Shown here piece after piece: positions 1 to 9,021 of a stretch of 64,000 nucleotides of DNA. Under the pieces are notes generated by a model. It did not search any database. It was given only the letters and a program-made list of their open reading frames with translations, and was not told the DNA's origin. The DNA is from an uncultured Bacilli bacterium. Its GTDB lineage: Bacteria > Bacillota_I > Bacilli_A > RF39 > UBA660. A program made the position numbers and the translations under genes. Position 1 is the stretch's first letter, and the number at the start of each line of letters is the position of its first letter. Location of the stretch: positions 12,439-76,438 of the forward strand of contig CAKOHV010000004.1 in NCBI GenBank assembly GCA_934086145.1. The letters run 5' to 3'.

Positions 1-2978
1 TTAGCCACATAACAATTAGGATAACTCATCGCTATTTTAAATAGATCTTTTTTAGCAGTCTTCTTACCACTATCAGCAAATTGAGCAACTTGACCAACAC
101 GTGATGATTTACTTGCTTGGCCACCTGTATTTGAGTAAACTTCCGTATCTAAAACCAAGATGTTTACATTTTCACCACTTGATAAGACATGATCAATTCC
201 ACCAAAGCCAATGTCATAAGCCCAACCATCTCCACCAATAGTCCATACACTACGAGCAGGCACATAATCTAACATTTTTTCTAAATCTTTTGGAATTTGT
301 TTATCTTTCAAGTCTTCTTTAACTTTTTCAGTAATAGCAAAATCATTTGGATTATCTAGCCATTCTTGGTATAAAGCTTTAACTTCTTCATCAACACTCT
401 CAATTGATTGTTCAATGATATTTTTAACACGTGAACGACTCTTATTGTAACTTAGTAACATTCCATAACCAAATTCAGCATTATCTTCGAATAATGAATT
501 AGCCCAAGGAATCGAATATGGAGTACTTGGTACACTACCACCATAAATTGAAGAACAACCAGTTGCATTAGCAATTATTAATTTATCTTTAAATAATTGC
601 GTTAATAATTTTATATAAGGAGTTTCTCCGCAACCAGCACAAGCACCACTAAATTCAAATCTTGGTTTTTCAAATTGCGAACCTTTAACAGTTGAAATTG
701 GGAACAATCCTTCGGGATTATGATACTCTTCAAACATATAATTAGCATGTTCTTGTTTTTCTTCATCATACTTACCAAAAGCTAAAGCTTTTTCGCCCCC
801 TTTACCAGGACAGGCATTAATACATAAACCACAACTAGTACAATCAGCTTCTGAAACAACTATTTCAAAGTTATAATCTGGTTTGCCAAGAAGGGGAATA
901 CCTTGTGTTTTATCAGTTAAAGCAAATGGTCTTATAACAGCATGTGGACACACAATAGCACATTGACCACATTCTAAACATTTACTACTATCCCATTTAG
1001 GTACATATGTACTAACATTACGTTTTTCACGTTTTGATAAAGCACATGGGAATGTTCCATCACGATAAGGTACTAAGTCACTAACCTTTAAATCATCGCC
1101 TTGACGGGCATTTATAATATCAAAAATGTTACCATCTTCCTCTGCTTCTTCTAAAGCATAAGTTAATTCATCTGTATAACATTTTAAATTATCTAAAGAC
1201 ATCGTAATCGCTTTCTTATTAGCATCAACAATATCTTGTCCTTTAGTTGCAAATTGTTTTACTATTGAACGACTTACAGCTCCTAAAGCATCCGGATAAT
1301 CAATTAAATGTAAGATAATCATTTCCATTATTTTACTTATTTTACCTTTTATTCCAACATCAAGAGCAATCTTTTCAGCATCAATGGTATATAACTTAAT
1401 ATTTTTTTCTATAATATCTTTCTTAACATTATTAGGTAAGAAGGCATTCATATCTTCTTCATGCGTATTAATAACTAAAGCCCCATTTTCTGGTAATTGA
1501 CTAGTCATATCAAATTTATATAAATATTCTTGTTTAGTTATAACAACAATATCTGGTCTTGTTACATAGTAAGGCGCATTAATCTCTTTATCAGAGATAC
1601 GTAAGTTACAAATTGTAACTCCACCACTTTTCTTTGAATCATATTGGTTATAACTTTGAACAAACTTATCTGTTCCTGTTCCAACAATCTTCATTATATC
1701 TTTACTAGTACTAACCATTCCATCACTACCAAAGCCAAATATTTTTATTTCTTTAGCATCTAATGAAATATGATAATCTTTTTTCTCTAAGCTCAAGTTA
1801 GTAACATCGTCTTCTATTCCAATCGTAAAATTATTTTTTAATTCACTATTTAACATACAATATACAGCATATATTTGATCAGGTGTTGTATTTTTACTTG
1901 CTAAGCCATATCTTCCCCCAACAATTTTAACACCTTCACCCATTAAGGCACTACAAACATCTAAATATAGTGGTTCACCAACTCCACCAGCTTCTTTAGT
2001 ACGATCTAAAACAGCAATTTTACAAACGGTTTCTGGTAAAACTTCTTTTAAATACTTAGTACTAAATGGACGATATAAATGAACTTCTATTAAGCCAACT
2101 TTCCATCCCTTCTTGTTTAAATCATCAACAACTAATTTTATCGTGTCACAAACACTACCCATAGCTACAATAACATTTGTTGCGGCCTCATCACCATAAT
2201 AGTTAAATGGTTTATAGTTTTTACCAGTAATAGCATTAATTTTTTGCATATAATCATTTACTATATCTGGCATTTTATCATAAAGTTCATTACGTGCTTC
2301 TAATGATTGGAAATAAATATCTTCATTTTCTGCCATTCCTTTTTGAATATGTGAACCAACATTTAAAGCTTTATTCTTAAATTCATAAACTTTATCAAAA
2401 TTCACCAAGTTTAATAAATCAACTTCTGATAATTTTTTTATTTTATTTACTTCATGACTAGTTCTAAAGCCATCAAAGAAATGGATAAAAGGTAAACTTC
2501 CTTCAATTGCACTAAGGTGAGCAACCGCTGCTAAGTAATTAGCATCTGCTACATTAGTTGAAGCTAGCATACAAAAACCAGTTTGACGTGTTGCATAAAC
2601 ATCTGAGTGATCTCCAAAAATGGATAAAGCATGAGTTGCTATAGTACGGGCTGCTACATGGATAACAGCTGGTAAGCATTCCCCTGCTATTTTATACATA
2701 TTAGGAATCATTAAAAGTAATCCTTGACTTGCTGTAAAAGTGGTCGCTAGACTACCAGATAATAATGCTCCATGAAGCGTTCCGGCAGCCCCAGCCTCAC
2801 TTTGCATTTCTACGACTTTAACTGAATCGTTAAATAAATTTTTTTTATCGGTCTTGCTTATTACATCAACTTCTGAAGCCATTGGACTAGAAGGCGTAAT
2901 TGGATAAATACTAGCTATTTCACTAAAGAAATAAGCTGTACTTGCACAAGCCTTATTACCATCTACAATATCATACAT
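1..2978 (-). CDS. nifJ: Pyruvate:ferredoxin (flavodoxin) oxidoreductase, 3' end cut by window edge
   Basis: Oxidises pyruvate to acetyl-CoA and CO2 and passes the electrons to ferredoxin; a cytoplasmic enzyme of anaerobes. About 992 residues are visible; the family is usually near 1,170-1,200, so roughly 180 C-terminal residues lie outside the window. The frame is open throughout and begins MYDIVDGNKACASTAYFF behind a GGGAGAG ribosome site. Visible landmarks are the N-terminal pyrimidine-binding domain, two 4Fe-4S motifs near residues 664 and 710 (CLECGQCAIVCP and CTSCGLCINACP), the domain VI motif SGACAGCGETPY near 780, and the thiamine-diphosphate motif GGDGWAYDIGFGG near 920. It follows the lysozyme-like gene by 13 bases and is probably cotranscribed with it. 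Identification is secure. Confidence 0.97.
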   Translation of the reverse strand, partial: MYDIVDGNKACASTAYFFSEIASIYPITPSSPMASEVDVISKTDKKNLFNDSVKVVEMQSEAGAAGTLHGALLSGSLATTFTASQGLLLMIPNMYKIAGECLPAVIHVAARTIATHALSIFGDHSDVYATRQTGFCMLASTNVADANYLAAVAHLSAIEGSLPFIHFFDGFRTSHEVNKIKKLSEVDLLNLVNFDKVYEFKNKALNVGSHIQKGMAENEDIYFQSLEARNELYDKMPDIVNDYMQKINAITGKNYKPFNYYGDEAATNVIVAMGSVCDTIKLVVDDLNKKGWKVGLIEVHLYRPFSTKYLKEVLPETVCKIAVLDRTKEAGGVGEPLYLDVCSALMGEGVKIVGGRYGLASKNTTPDQIYAVYCMLNSELKNNFTIGIEDDVTNLSLEKKDYHISLDAKEIKIFGFGSDGMVSTSKDIMKIVGTGTDKFVQSYNQYDSKKSGGVTICNLRISDKEINAPYYVTRPDIVVITKQEYLYKFDMTSQLPENGALVINTHEEDMNAFLPNNVKKDIIEKNIKLYTIDAEKIALDVGIKGKISKIMEMIILHLIDYPDALGAVSRSIVKQFATKGQDIVDANKKAITMSLDNLKCYTDELTYALEEAEEDGNIFDIINARQGDDLKVSDLVPYRDGTFPCALSKREKRNVSTYVPKWDSSKCLECGQCAIVCPHAVIRPFALTDKTQGIPLLGKPDYNFEIVVSEADCTSCGLCINACPGKGGEKALAFGKYDEEKQEHANYMFEEYHNPEGLFPISTVKGSQFEKPRFEFSGACAGCGETPYIKLLTQLFKDKLIIANATGCSSIYGGSVPSTPYSIPWANSLFEDNAEFGYGMLLSYNKSRSRVKNIIEQSIESVDEEVKALYQEWLDNPNDFAITEKVKEDLKDKQIPKDLEKMLDYVPARSVWTIGGDGWAYDIGFGGIDHVLSSGENVNILVLDTEVYSNTGGQASKSSRVGQVAQFADSGKKTAKKDLFKIAMSYPNCYVA

Positions 2979-2991
2979 ATTAATCTCTCCC

Positions 2992-4209
2992 TTACTTACT
3001 TAATCCGTTTGAAACATTAATTCCAAATAATTCTTCTTCATGTTCTTTTGCTTGTTCATAAATTTGAGTTACATTGCTAACCCAGTTACTATTGCCATCC
3101 TCTACTGGAGCATGAATGGCGCCAATTTCTTCAATGGTTACCGCTCCCATTAGTTCGTATTTTTTTAGTTCCAAGCATAATTCGATAAATCCTTCATCTT
3201 TGGTACTAAATTCCCACCAATCGCCATTTAAACGAAGTCCCGCTGGATTATTGCTATTTCTAAATAAATTACTATTAAAACCAGTTTCAGTTCTAACAAT
3301 AGCATAAGCTAAACATCTGTCAACACCTAATAAATCAGCATAATACGCAATTCTTTTTTCATAATTACCTTCATAATCAGCATCACTATAAACATTTAAA
3401 CTTTCACTACTTAAGCCAAATTCATTTGGGGCTTGTTTAATGTTTCTAACAACGTATAAAACTAATTCTTCTAGTGAAGATGCTCTTACCTCACGTCTTT
3501 TACAATGAATTCCTGGAATATATAATTCATTAACAAAATCCGCGGAAGTAAAATTATCAGTTAGTTTTTCAAAAACATTACAAACTTGACGATAATCTAC
3601 CGAATATATATCACAATACTTCCTGATTAATTCACAAGTTTCTTGTTTTAATTCATCTAATGGACTTTGAGTTTCTGGTACATAAGCTGCTGCTAAAGGT
3701 TTATTTATCTCAATATTTATTTCTTGAGCAATAGGAAGTTCTGGTTTCGCAGCCACTTTATTCCTTTGGAAAGTTACAAAAGCTTCTATTGATAGGAAGA
3801 TAGTTAAACCACAAACGACAACTTTAACCATTCCTTTATGCCCTTTATTTACTTCCCCTTTAGTTTTAACATTTTTCTTACTATAACCATTTTTAGTTAA
3901 TTTATAATTTTTAGTTTTAACAATCTTTCCTTGCGTTTTTCTTCCTTGACTTGGTTGAGGACGATTAACCTGACTTGGACTTGGTTTAGCATGATTAACT
4001 AATCCTTGATTATTTTTCACTTGCTTAACTTGCTCCGAACTAGTTTTTCCCGGTAATTTACGTTCACAAGCAATTGTATTATCATGAAAATACTCCCGAG
4101 CCATCTTTACTTCTTCATCACTTAATTTAGTAATTATTGGAATACTCATATCACAATATTTACCATCTTTAGTTATCTTATTTGGATCTAATAATTCAAA
4201 ATTTATCAT
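2992..4209 (-). CDS. Membrane-anchored lysozyme-like (glucosaminidase-type) protein
   Basis: A 405-residue protein that probably cleaves or binds peptidoglycan outside the membrane. The first ~125 residues are a Lys/Gln/Ser-rich cytoplasmic stretch, followed by a single membrane segment (about 126-147, MVKVVVCGLTIFLSIEAF) and an exported part. The C-terminal domain reads YAIVRTETGFNSNLFR, then NNPAGLR and a GFIEL helix. This pattern is typical of lysozyme-superfamily glucosaminidase and transglycosylase folds, with Glu in TETGF the likely catalytic acid. Three cysteines near 190-210 might form disulfides. It starts 63 bases after the HAD-GtrA gene and runs into the PFOR gene. The fold call rests on motif resemblance only; a non-catalytic wall-binding protein remains possible. 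Confidence 0.6.
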   Translation of the reverse strand: MINFELLDPNKITKDGKYCDMSIPIITKLSDEEVKMAREYFHDNTIACERKLPGKTSSEQVKQVKNNQGLVNHAKPSPSQVNRPQPSQGRKTQGKIVKTKNYKLTKNGYSKKNVKTKGEVNKGHKGMVKVVVCGLTIFLSIEAFVTFQRNKVAAKPELPIAQEINIEINKPLAAAYVPETQSPLDELKQETCELIRKYCDIYSVDYRQVCNVFEKLTDNFTSADFVNELYIPGIHCKRREVRASSLEELVLYVVRNIKQAPNEFGLSSESLNVYSDADYEGNYEKRIAYYADLLGVDRCLAYAIVRTETGFNSNLFRNSNNPAGLRLNGDWWEFSTKDEGFIELCLELKKYELMGAVTIEEIGAIHAPVEDGNSNWVSNVTQIYEQAKEHEEELFGINVSNGLSK

Positions 4210-4228
4210 TAAAATTCACCACACTACT

Positions 4229-4264
4229 AATATTATTAAACATTTACAAAGCTTTAATAATATC
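4229..4264. other. 12-bp AT-rich inverted repeat between genes
   Basis: The arms AATATTATTAAA and TTTAATAATATC, separated by 12 bases, lie between the HAD-GtrA stop and the lysozyme-like start. There is no clean T-run on either side, so it may be a weak attenuator, an operator or a simple transcript hairpin rather than a terminator. Confidence 0.4.
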
Positions 4265-4272
4265 AATTCCTT

Positions 4273-5292
4273 CTATTTATTCTTTTTTTTAAACACAATT
4301 AATTTACTAAGAACGTAATTAACAATTGTCACAATTACTTGCGAAATTATTTTACCAATCTTATCATTCCAAGTAAATACTGAAACAATTAAAAACATTG
4401 TTAGCATATCTAAAAGTAGGCTAAAGACACGTGCTCCAACAAACGAAGACACTTCTTTTAAGTAATTTTTTTCCTTACTTTTAAAAACATAAATTCGATT
4501 AGTTACATAAGCAAAGCCTACCGCAATTACCCATGATATAATATTAGCCATTTGTAATTCCAAACTATTACTTGGATCTAAGAATGTTGTTGTACAGATA
4601 AAGTATGTTCCTAAGCTAACTATTGTCGTTAAGCCCCCCACAACTAGGTAGTTCCATAGTTCTTCATTCTTATGATATATTCCTAACCCCCAACGCCACA
4701 ATCTAACAATTATATTTGGTTTATATTCATAGTAATTAAACAATTTATCTTTCTTTACTAAAATACCTTCTTTAGCTTCTTCAATCAAAGGCAAATCATT
4801 GATAGAATCCGTATACATCTTATTAACTATTGCTTTAGGATACTTTTGATAAAGATTTATTACCTTTTGCTTTCCATGACAATTCTTGCCCTTGACTTCT
4901 CCTGTTATTTTATCAATATCCGTAGCCATTAAATCATAAACTTTATATTTTTTAGCAATCGGTTCTAACCAAAAGATCCCCGATGCCGATATTATTATAT
5001 CTTTTTTATGATTTTTTTTCTCGACCCAAAAGGATTTTAATTTATGTTCATGTTTTTCCCAAAATTTCAAGACCATACTATCAACATCCGGTATATCTTG
5101 TAGAAATGAAAAAAAGGTACTTTTTAATTGTTCTTTTGAACATAATTTTAATAAATAACAGATGACCATGCCCAACATCTTTGGCAATCTTCTAATTATT
5201 TTAGGATATTTTTTTAAACAGAAGAGAAATAAATCAACTCCCGAATCCCCATCATATATGGTTCCATCAAAATCATATATATCATATTTCAC
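4273..5292 (-). CDS. HAD-family phosphatase fused to a GtrA-like membrane domain
   Basis: A 339-residue fusion. Residues 1 to about 200 are a HAD-IB (SerB-like) phosphatase: motif I YDFDGT (D7, D9), motif II ISASG (101-105), a lysine near 141, and motif IV TDSINDLPL (161-169). Residues ~211-339 are a four-helix GtrA-type membrane domain, a family linked to flipping of polyprenyl-phosphate sugars. In mycobacteria a GtrA protein (Rv3789) and a phosphatase act around decaprenylphosphoryl-pentose, so this fusion could dephosphorylate the product of the UbiA transferase at 9022-9894 and move it across the membrane. It has its own extended -10 promoter. The domains are clear; the substrate is inference. 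Confidence 0.85.
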   Translation of the reverse strand: MKYDIYDFDGTIYDGDSGVDLFLFCLKKYPKIIRRLPKMLGMVICYLLKLCSKEQLKSTFFSFLQDIPDVDSMVLKFWEKHEHKLKSFWVEKKNHKKDIIISASGIFWLEPIAKKYKVYDLMATDIDKITGEVKGKNCHGKQKVINLYQKYPKAIVNKMYTDSINDLPLIEEAKEGILVKKDKLFNYYEYKPNIIVRLWRWGLGIYHKNEELWNYLVVGGLTTIVSLGTYFICTTTFLDPSNSLELQMANIISWVIAVGFAYVTNRIYVFKSKEKNYLKEVSSFVGARVFSLLLDMLTMFLIVSVFTWNDKIGKIISQVIVTIVNYVLSKLIVFKKKNK

Positions 5293-5315
5293 TATATCAC
5301 TTCCAAACTTCCTTT

Positions 5316-5321
5316 ATTATA
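5316..5321 (-). promoter_or_regulatory. Extended -10 promoter of the HAD-GtrA gene
   Basis: Read on the minus strand, TGGTATAAT lies about 24 bases before the ATG. It forms a TGn-TATAAT extended -10 box; no strong -35 is visible. It sits just downstream of the pssE terminator, so the HAD-GtrA gene is probably transcribed separately. Confidence 0.55.
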
Positions 5322-5349
5322 CCATGATAACGCCTTTTTAAAAAGCAAC

Positions 5350-5376
5350 AAAAGTACCACGTCTTGTGATACTTTT
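5350..5376 (-). terminator. Rho-independent terminator after pssE
   Basis: On the minus strand AAAAGTATCAC pairs with GTGGTACTTTT (one G-U pair) around a 5-base loop, followed by T-rich sequence. It lies 6 bases after the stop of the PssE-like gene and closes the operon that starts at 8804. Confidence 0.75.
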
Positions 5377-5381
5377 ATCTT

Positions 5382-5861
5382 TTAATTTTCATCGATTAAT
5401 TTTTCAACTAAAGAAATCATATTACTTGTATTACTTTTATATTTTTTTGGTTTAAATTTTTTTACTTTCTTTAAAGCTTCACCTAGATTATCTAAATCTT
5501 CTACGCCAATAATATTACCATTTGCCGAAAATTTTTCAATTATTTGTTTTTGATGATCATTAACGTGTTCTCCATATTTAGCTAATCTTGGAACAGCAAT
5601 AACTTTTTTATTACATTTTAAACCAGTAATAATACTCCCAACTCCCCCATGGGTAATTAATAAATCACATTGTTTCATTAACTTATCAAATTCTTCCATA
5701 GGAATTAAATCAAATATTTGCATTTTATCTGTTTCATACTTCGTACATCCAGCCTGAACGACAACTTCATCTTGAATATTACCATTTTCTATTTCTCGTA
5801 ATACTGCGTCAAGAAGTCTTGTAAATGGTTTATCTTGAGTTCCTAAAGTTACTAAAATCAT
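5382..5861 (-). CDS. PssE/Alg13-like glycosyltransferase subunit
   Basis: 159 residues, the normal size for the C-terminal half of a GT28 enzyme carried as a separate protein. It starts MILVTLGTQDKPFTRLL and carries the nucleotide-sugar-binding stretch LLITHGGVGSIITGL and EHVNDHQ. In the known PssD/PssE and Cps14F/14G pairs this subunit supplies the donor-binding domain, while the membrane-bound partner recruits it to the lipid acceptor. The partner PssD is encoded at 7326-7820, with an LCP gene between them. Start codon is 2 bases after the LCP stop. Probable role: second sugar transfer onto an undecaprenyl-diphosphate-linked primer. Confidence 0.88.
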   Translation of the reverse strand: MILVTLGTQDKPFTRLLDAVLREIENGNIQDEVVVQAGCTKYETDKMQIFDLIPMEEFDKLMKQCDLLITHGGVGSIITGLKCNKKVIAVPRLAKYGEHVNDHQKQIIEKFSANGNIIGVEDLDNLGEALKKVKKFKPKKYKSNTSNMISLVEKLIDEN

Positions 5862-5863
5862 TT

Positions 5864-7315
5864 TTATTCACCTTTCATTGTTTGATTTATTTTATCTTTA
5901 GCATCATCAATTGTTTTTTGAATCGGATTCATAACATAAGTTAATTGTTTAGGAAAACTAGCTGTATAATTTTGACCATCACTACCATTGACACTAATAT
6001 TAGTTACCGTCCATGAGCTCATTGTTTCTAATTGGTTTCTAGCAATTCCTTGAATATCATCCATCTTTATATTAGTAGCAACATATGGCTTAATTGATTT
6101 TAAAATATCATCATATTTTAATAAGTACTTCTTATCACTTGATATTTTTTGAATAATTGCTGCCATTACATCAGCTTGATTTTGTCCACGATGACGATCT
6201 CCCGTACTGTATGCATATCTTTCACGTGAATAAGCTAGAGCTTTTTCCCCATCCATATGATTTACTCCTTGTTTAACCGTCCAACCTCTTTTATGGAATG
6301 ATTTAAAAGTTTTATCACTGTAAACATCAATTCCATCAATGGCATCGACAACACTTGTTAAAGCCTTAAAATTAACCTTTACATAAGCATTAATATTAAT
6401 ATCAAAAATATCTTCAACAGTTTTCATAGAAACATCAATACCATATAATCCAGCATGAGTAAGTTTATCTTTCATTCCTGTTGTTCCATGAACTAAAACA
6501 TAATAATCACGTGGAATACTAACTAATAAAATATTATGATTCATGGGATTAATAACAGCTAAAATATTAACATCACTTAACCCAATTGGTGAAATATATC
6601 TCGTATCACGGGTATCTAGGCCACTTATATAAACAATAAAAGACTTCCCAACATCTATCGTTGATTCCGTCCTATCGACCTTTCCCGTTACAACAACTTC
6701 CCCAACTTTTTTTACCAATTCCATAAAACTACTATTTTCTTCTAATAACAAATCATAAATAGTCGAACTAACAACCATACCATCTATTTCATTTAATTCT
6801 AGATCATACATCATATTTCCAACAGAATCATAATCTTCATATTCTAAACTAACTTGCTTCCCTATTTCTTTTTTTAAATCATCACTATTTTGCTTTATTA
6901 TTCCAGTTTTATGTCCCTTTAAATCACTCAAAGTATTATACTCATCACTTTTGATAGTTAAAACATAATATGTCGTCTTTTCTTCAACAACACTAACCAT
7001 ATCTTCCAAAATATTTATGGTCTTATTTACATAACTAGTCCCCATACCAAAAGCAATCCCTAGTAACATAACTAAAATAAAACCAATAACATTTAAAATC
7101 TTATTTTTAAATAAAATAAAGAAATCACATATTATATTAAGAACTACTACTAACCCTATAATTCCTAATAAATACTTATTTGGTAACATCTTTGTCTTAA
7201 CTAAAGATAATACTAAAATACATGAAACTACCAAAAAAAGAAAAGAAATAAATATCTTTACATAGCTATATATGGTCATTTTCTTTTGCTCTGCTTTATT
7301 ATCACTCTTTTTCAT
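5864..7315 (-). CDS. LytR-CpsA-Psr (LCP) family glycopolymer ligase
   Basis: LCP proteins move glycopolymers from undecaprenyl-diphosphate onto peptidoglycan. The frame extends upstream to 7405, but a GGGGGA ribosome site points to the ATG at 7315 (483 residues) or the adjacent ATG at 7318; the longer form would overlap pssD. Three membrane segments fill roughly residues 17-92. Next comes a periplasmic-binding-like domain (YVLTIKSDEYNTLSDLKGHK). The LCP domain follows with ISGLDTRD, LLVSIPRDYYV, the KLTHAGLYG loop and ALAYSRERYAY, which carry the conserved Asp/Arg residues. The gene sits between pssD and pssE, an unusual placement. The call is secure; the polymer attached is unknown. Confidence 0.93.
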   Translation of the reverse strand: MKKSDNKAEQKKMTIYSYVKIFISFLFLVVSCILVLSLVKTKMLPNKYLLGIIGLVVVLNIICDFFILFKNKILNVIGFILVMLLGIAFGMGTSYVNKTINILEDMVSVVEEKTTYYVLTIKSDEYNTLSDLKGHKTGIIKQNSDDLKKEIGKQVSLEYEDYDSVGNMMYDLELNEIDGMVVSSTIYDLLLEENSSFMELVKKVGEVVVTGKVDRTESTIDVGKSFIVYISGLDTRDTRYISPIGLSDVNILAVINPMNHNILLVSIPRDYYVLVHGTTGMKDKLTHAGLYGIDVSMKTVEDIFDININAYVKVNFKALTSVVDAIDGIDVYSDKTFKSFHKRGWTVKQGVNHMDGEKALAYSRERYAYSTGDRHRGQNQADVMAAIIQKISSDKKYLLKYDDILKSIKPYVATNIKMDDIQGIARNQLETMSSWTVTNISVNGSDGQNYTASFPKQLTYVMNPIQKTIDDAKDKINQTMKGE

Positions 7316-7325
7316 CATTTTCCCC

Positions 7326-7820
7326 CTAATAAATCCATCCACCATAAATGGCATTAGGATAATATTGTAACATACTTTCCCATTGTACAATAAAATAATC
7401 AGCAAATTTATAAATTATTTTTCCCGCTTTAGTTGGACTTGAGTTATTAGCGAATGTTTCAATAAATATTACTTTTTTACCAAATAATTTAGCTAAGCAA
7501 CACATCGGTCCAACGTTATGAGAACCTGTTGTTACTACAAAATCTGGACGAATTTTAATCATTAAGTATAATGATATCCAACAATTAGCAAATAACTTAA
7601 ATAAATAAGTTAATTTAGCACGAAATGTTGTATAAGTTCCCGATATTATATAATGTACTCGCCCCGGATATTTTACCTTAAGTCCCATATTACTTTTGGT
7701 CTTTTCCGTTACAATTGTATAATCATACTTCGTAAAACAAGGGGCTAGTTGTAATAACTCACTTAGATGTCCCCCTGTACTAGCAATAAACATAACTTTT
7801 TTTTGCTTTTTCTTTGCCAT
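7326..7820 (-). CDS. PssD/Alg14-like glycosyltransferase subunit
   Basis: 164 residues. It begins with the acceptor-domain signature VMFIASTGGHLSELLQLAP, has a hydrophobic membrane-associating stretch around 75-95, then PDFVVTTGSHNVGP and KVIFIETFANNSSPTKAG, all typical of Alg14/PssD. It should anchor the PssE-like subunit (5382-5861) at the membrane to form one functional GT28 transferase. A GAGGGATGG ribosome site precedes the ATG, and it begins 15 bases after the GT2 gene. The partner gene is separated from it by the LCP gene instead of being adjacent as is usual. Confidence 0.9.
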   Translation of the reverse strand: MAKKKQKKVMFIASTGGHLSELLQLAPCFTKYDYTIVTEKTKSNMGLKVKYPGRVHYIISGTYTTFRAKLTYLFKLFANCWISLYLMIKIRPDFVVTTGSHNVGPMCCLAKLFGKKVIFIETFANNSSPTKAGKIIYKFADYFIVQWESMLQYYPNAIYGGWIY

Positions 7821-7835
7821 AAAACCATCCCTCTT

Positions 7836-8804
7836 CTAATTTTGGCGATTTTTTTCAACCTGAAAGATCAATGAAGCTATCATCTTATTAAAATACTTTA
7901 AATAAAGTCCTTTCTTGCTCTTTTTTAAATACTTATTCTTCTTATACTCAGGAAAATTTTCTTTTACTTTAGTTAAAGCATAATCAACAGCTTCTAAATA
8001 CTTTTTCTTATCTTTACATTTAGCCATTCTCTTAATAAATGTTGCTAAAGAATACCTTACATAAACATATTCTAACTCTTCATAGTATTCATCAAATAAA
8101 TTATGCTCTTTATAATACTTAAAAATAGAATCAAAATTATTTACCATATCATATAATTTTTCATTAAAAGTATAGGTAATCGAACCTTCCCTTTGCATAT
8201 ATTCATAATAAAAGCCATCAACAACGCCTATTCTGTTTACATTAGGCAACAAACGATACATAAATTCAACATCTTCATAGGCAACGCCCTTTTTAAAGCT
8301 CAAATCTTTAAATAACTTTCTTTTATATATCTTGTTACATGCGGCCGGATAAAAATCATACATTTGTGCTTTAATAGCTTCTTTACCAATTAAATCATCT
8401 AAATAGCCAGGTGTAACATCAACTTCATGGTCTTTATAAATCATCTTAACTCCACAAGTCACCAGTTCAAAGTCACCTGCATAAGCCTTCTCAACCATGT
8501 CCTTAATAAAATTTTTATTTATCGTATCATCACTATCAATAAAAGCTAAATAATCTCCTTTGGCCTTACTTATTCCTGCATTTCGGGCATCAGATAAGCC
8601 ACCATTTTCCTTATCAATAACCTTAATTAAATCAGGATATTTTTTTTCATAATCTAAACAGATTGCCAAAGTATTATCTTTCGATCCATCATTTACCAAA
8701 ATAATTTCCATATCGTCTATTTTAGCTTTTAAAATACTCTCAATACAAGCCTTCAAATATTTTTCGACATTATAACACGGAACTATTACACTCAATTTAA
8801 TCAT
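7836..8804 (-). CDS. GT2 family glycosyltransferase
   Basis: A 322-residue cytoplasmic GT-A fold enzyme that transfers a sugar from a nucleotide donor onto a growing lipid-linked glycan. The N terminus KLSVIVPCYNVEKYLKACI, the acidic EIILVNDGSKDNT, NGGLSDARNAGISKAKGDY and the metal-binding FIDSDD motif are all present. The C-terminal half is divergent and Lys/Tyr rich, as in EpsJ-like enzymes. It is the first gene of a four-gene operon with pssD, LCP and pssE, read from the promoter at 8828-8833. Donor and acceptor cannot be told from sequence. Confidence 0.92.
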   Translation of the reverse strand: MIKLSVIVPCYNVEKYLKACIESILKAKIDDMEIILVNDGSKDNTLAICLDYEKKYPDLIKVIDKENGGLSDARNAGISKAKGDYLAFIDSDDTINKNFIKDMVEKAYAGDFELVTCGVKMIYKDHEVDVTPGYLDDLIGKEAIKAQMYDFYPAACNKIYKRKLFKDLSFKKGVAYEDVEFMYRLLPNVNRIGVVDGFYYEYMQREGSITYTFNEKLYDMVNNFDSIFKYYKEHNLFDEYYEELEYVYVRYSLATFIKRMAKCKDKKKYLEAVDYALTKVKENFPEYKKNKYLKKSKKGLYLKYFNKMIASLIFQVEKNRQN

Positions 8805-8827
8805 AAAATCATCCTAACTATAAATTC

Positions 8828-8833
8828 ATTATA
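8828..8833 (-). promoter_or_regulatory. Extended -10 promoter of the GT2-pssD-LCP-pssE operon
   Basis: The minus strand reads TGTTATAAT about 24 bases before the ATG at 8804: a perfect TATAAT with an upstream TG. The -35 region is A/T only and weak. The rest of the 217-base gap holds a terminator (8961-8990) and otherwise only AT-rich sequence. Confidence 0.6.
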
Positions 8834-8960
8834 ACACAAAAAAAATAAACATTTTTTTAATTAAAATGATTTTCTGTTGTTGATCTTATTTTTTATTTTA
8901 TTTATAAAATTTTTTTTATACAATTTTTACCATCTTTTACTCTATAAAAATTATAACATC

Positions 8961-8990
8961 AAAAAAGAATAGATTTTTATTTTCTATTCT
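8961..8990 (-). terminator. Terminator after the UbiA-type gene
   Basis: On the minus strand GAATAGA and TCTATTC pair around an A/T loop and are followed directly by TTTTTT. It lies about 30 bases after the stop of the UbiA gene, so that gene does not read through into the next operon. Confidence 0.8.
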
Positions 8991-9021
8991 CTCAAGTTAA
9001 TAACAATGGTCTATCAACTTT

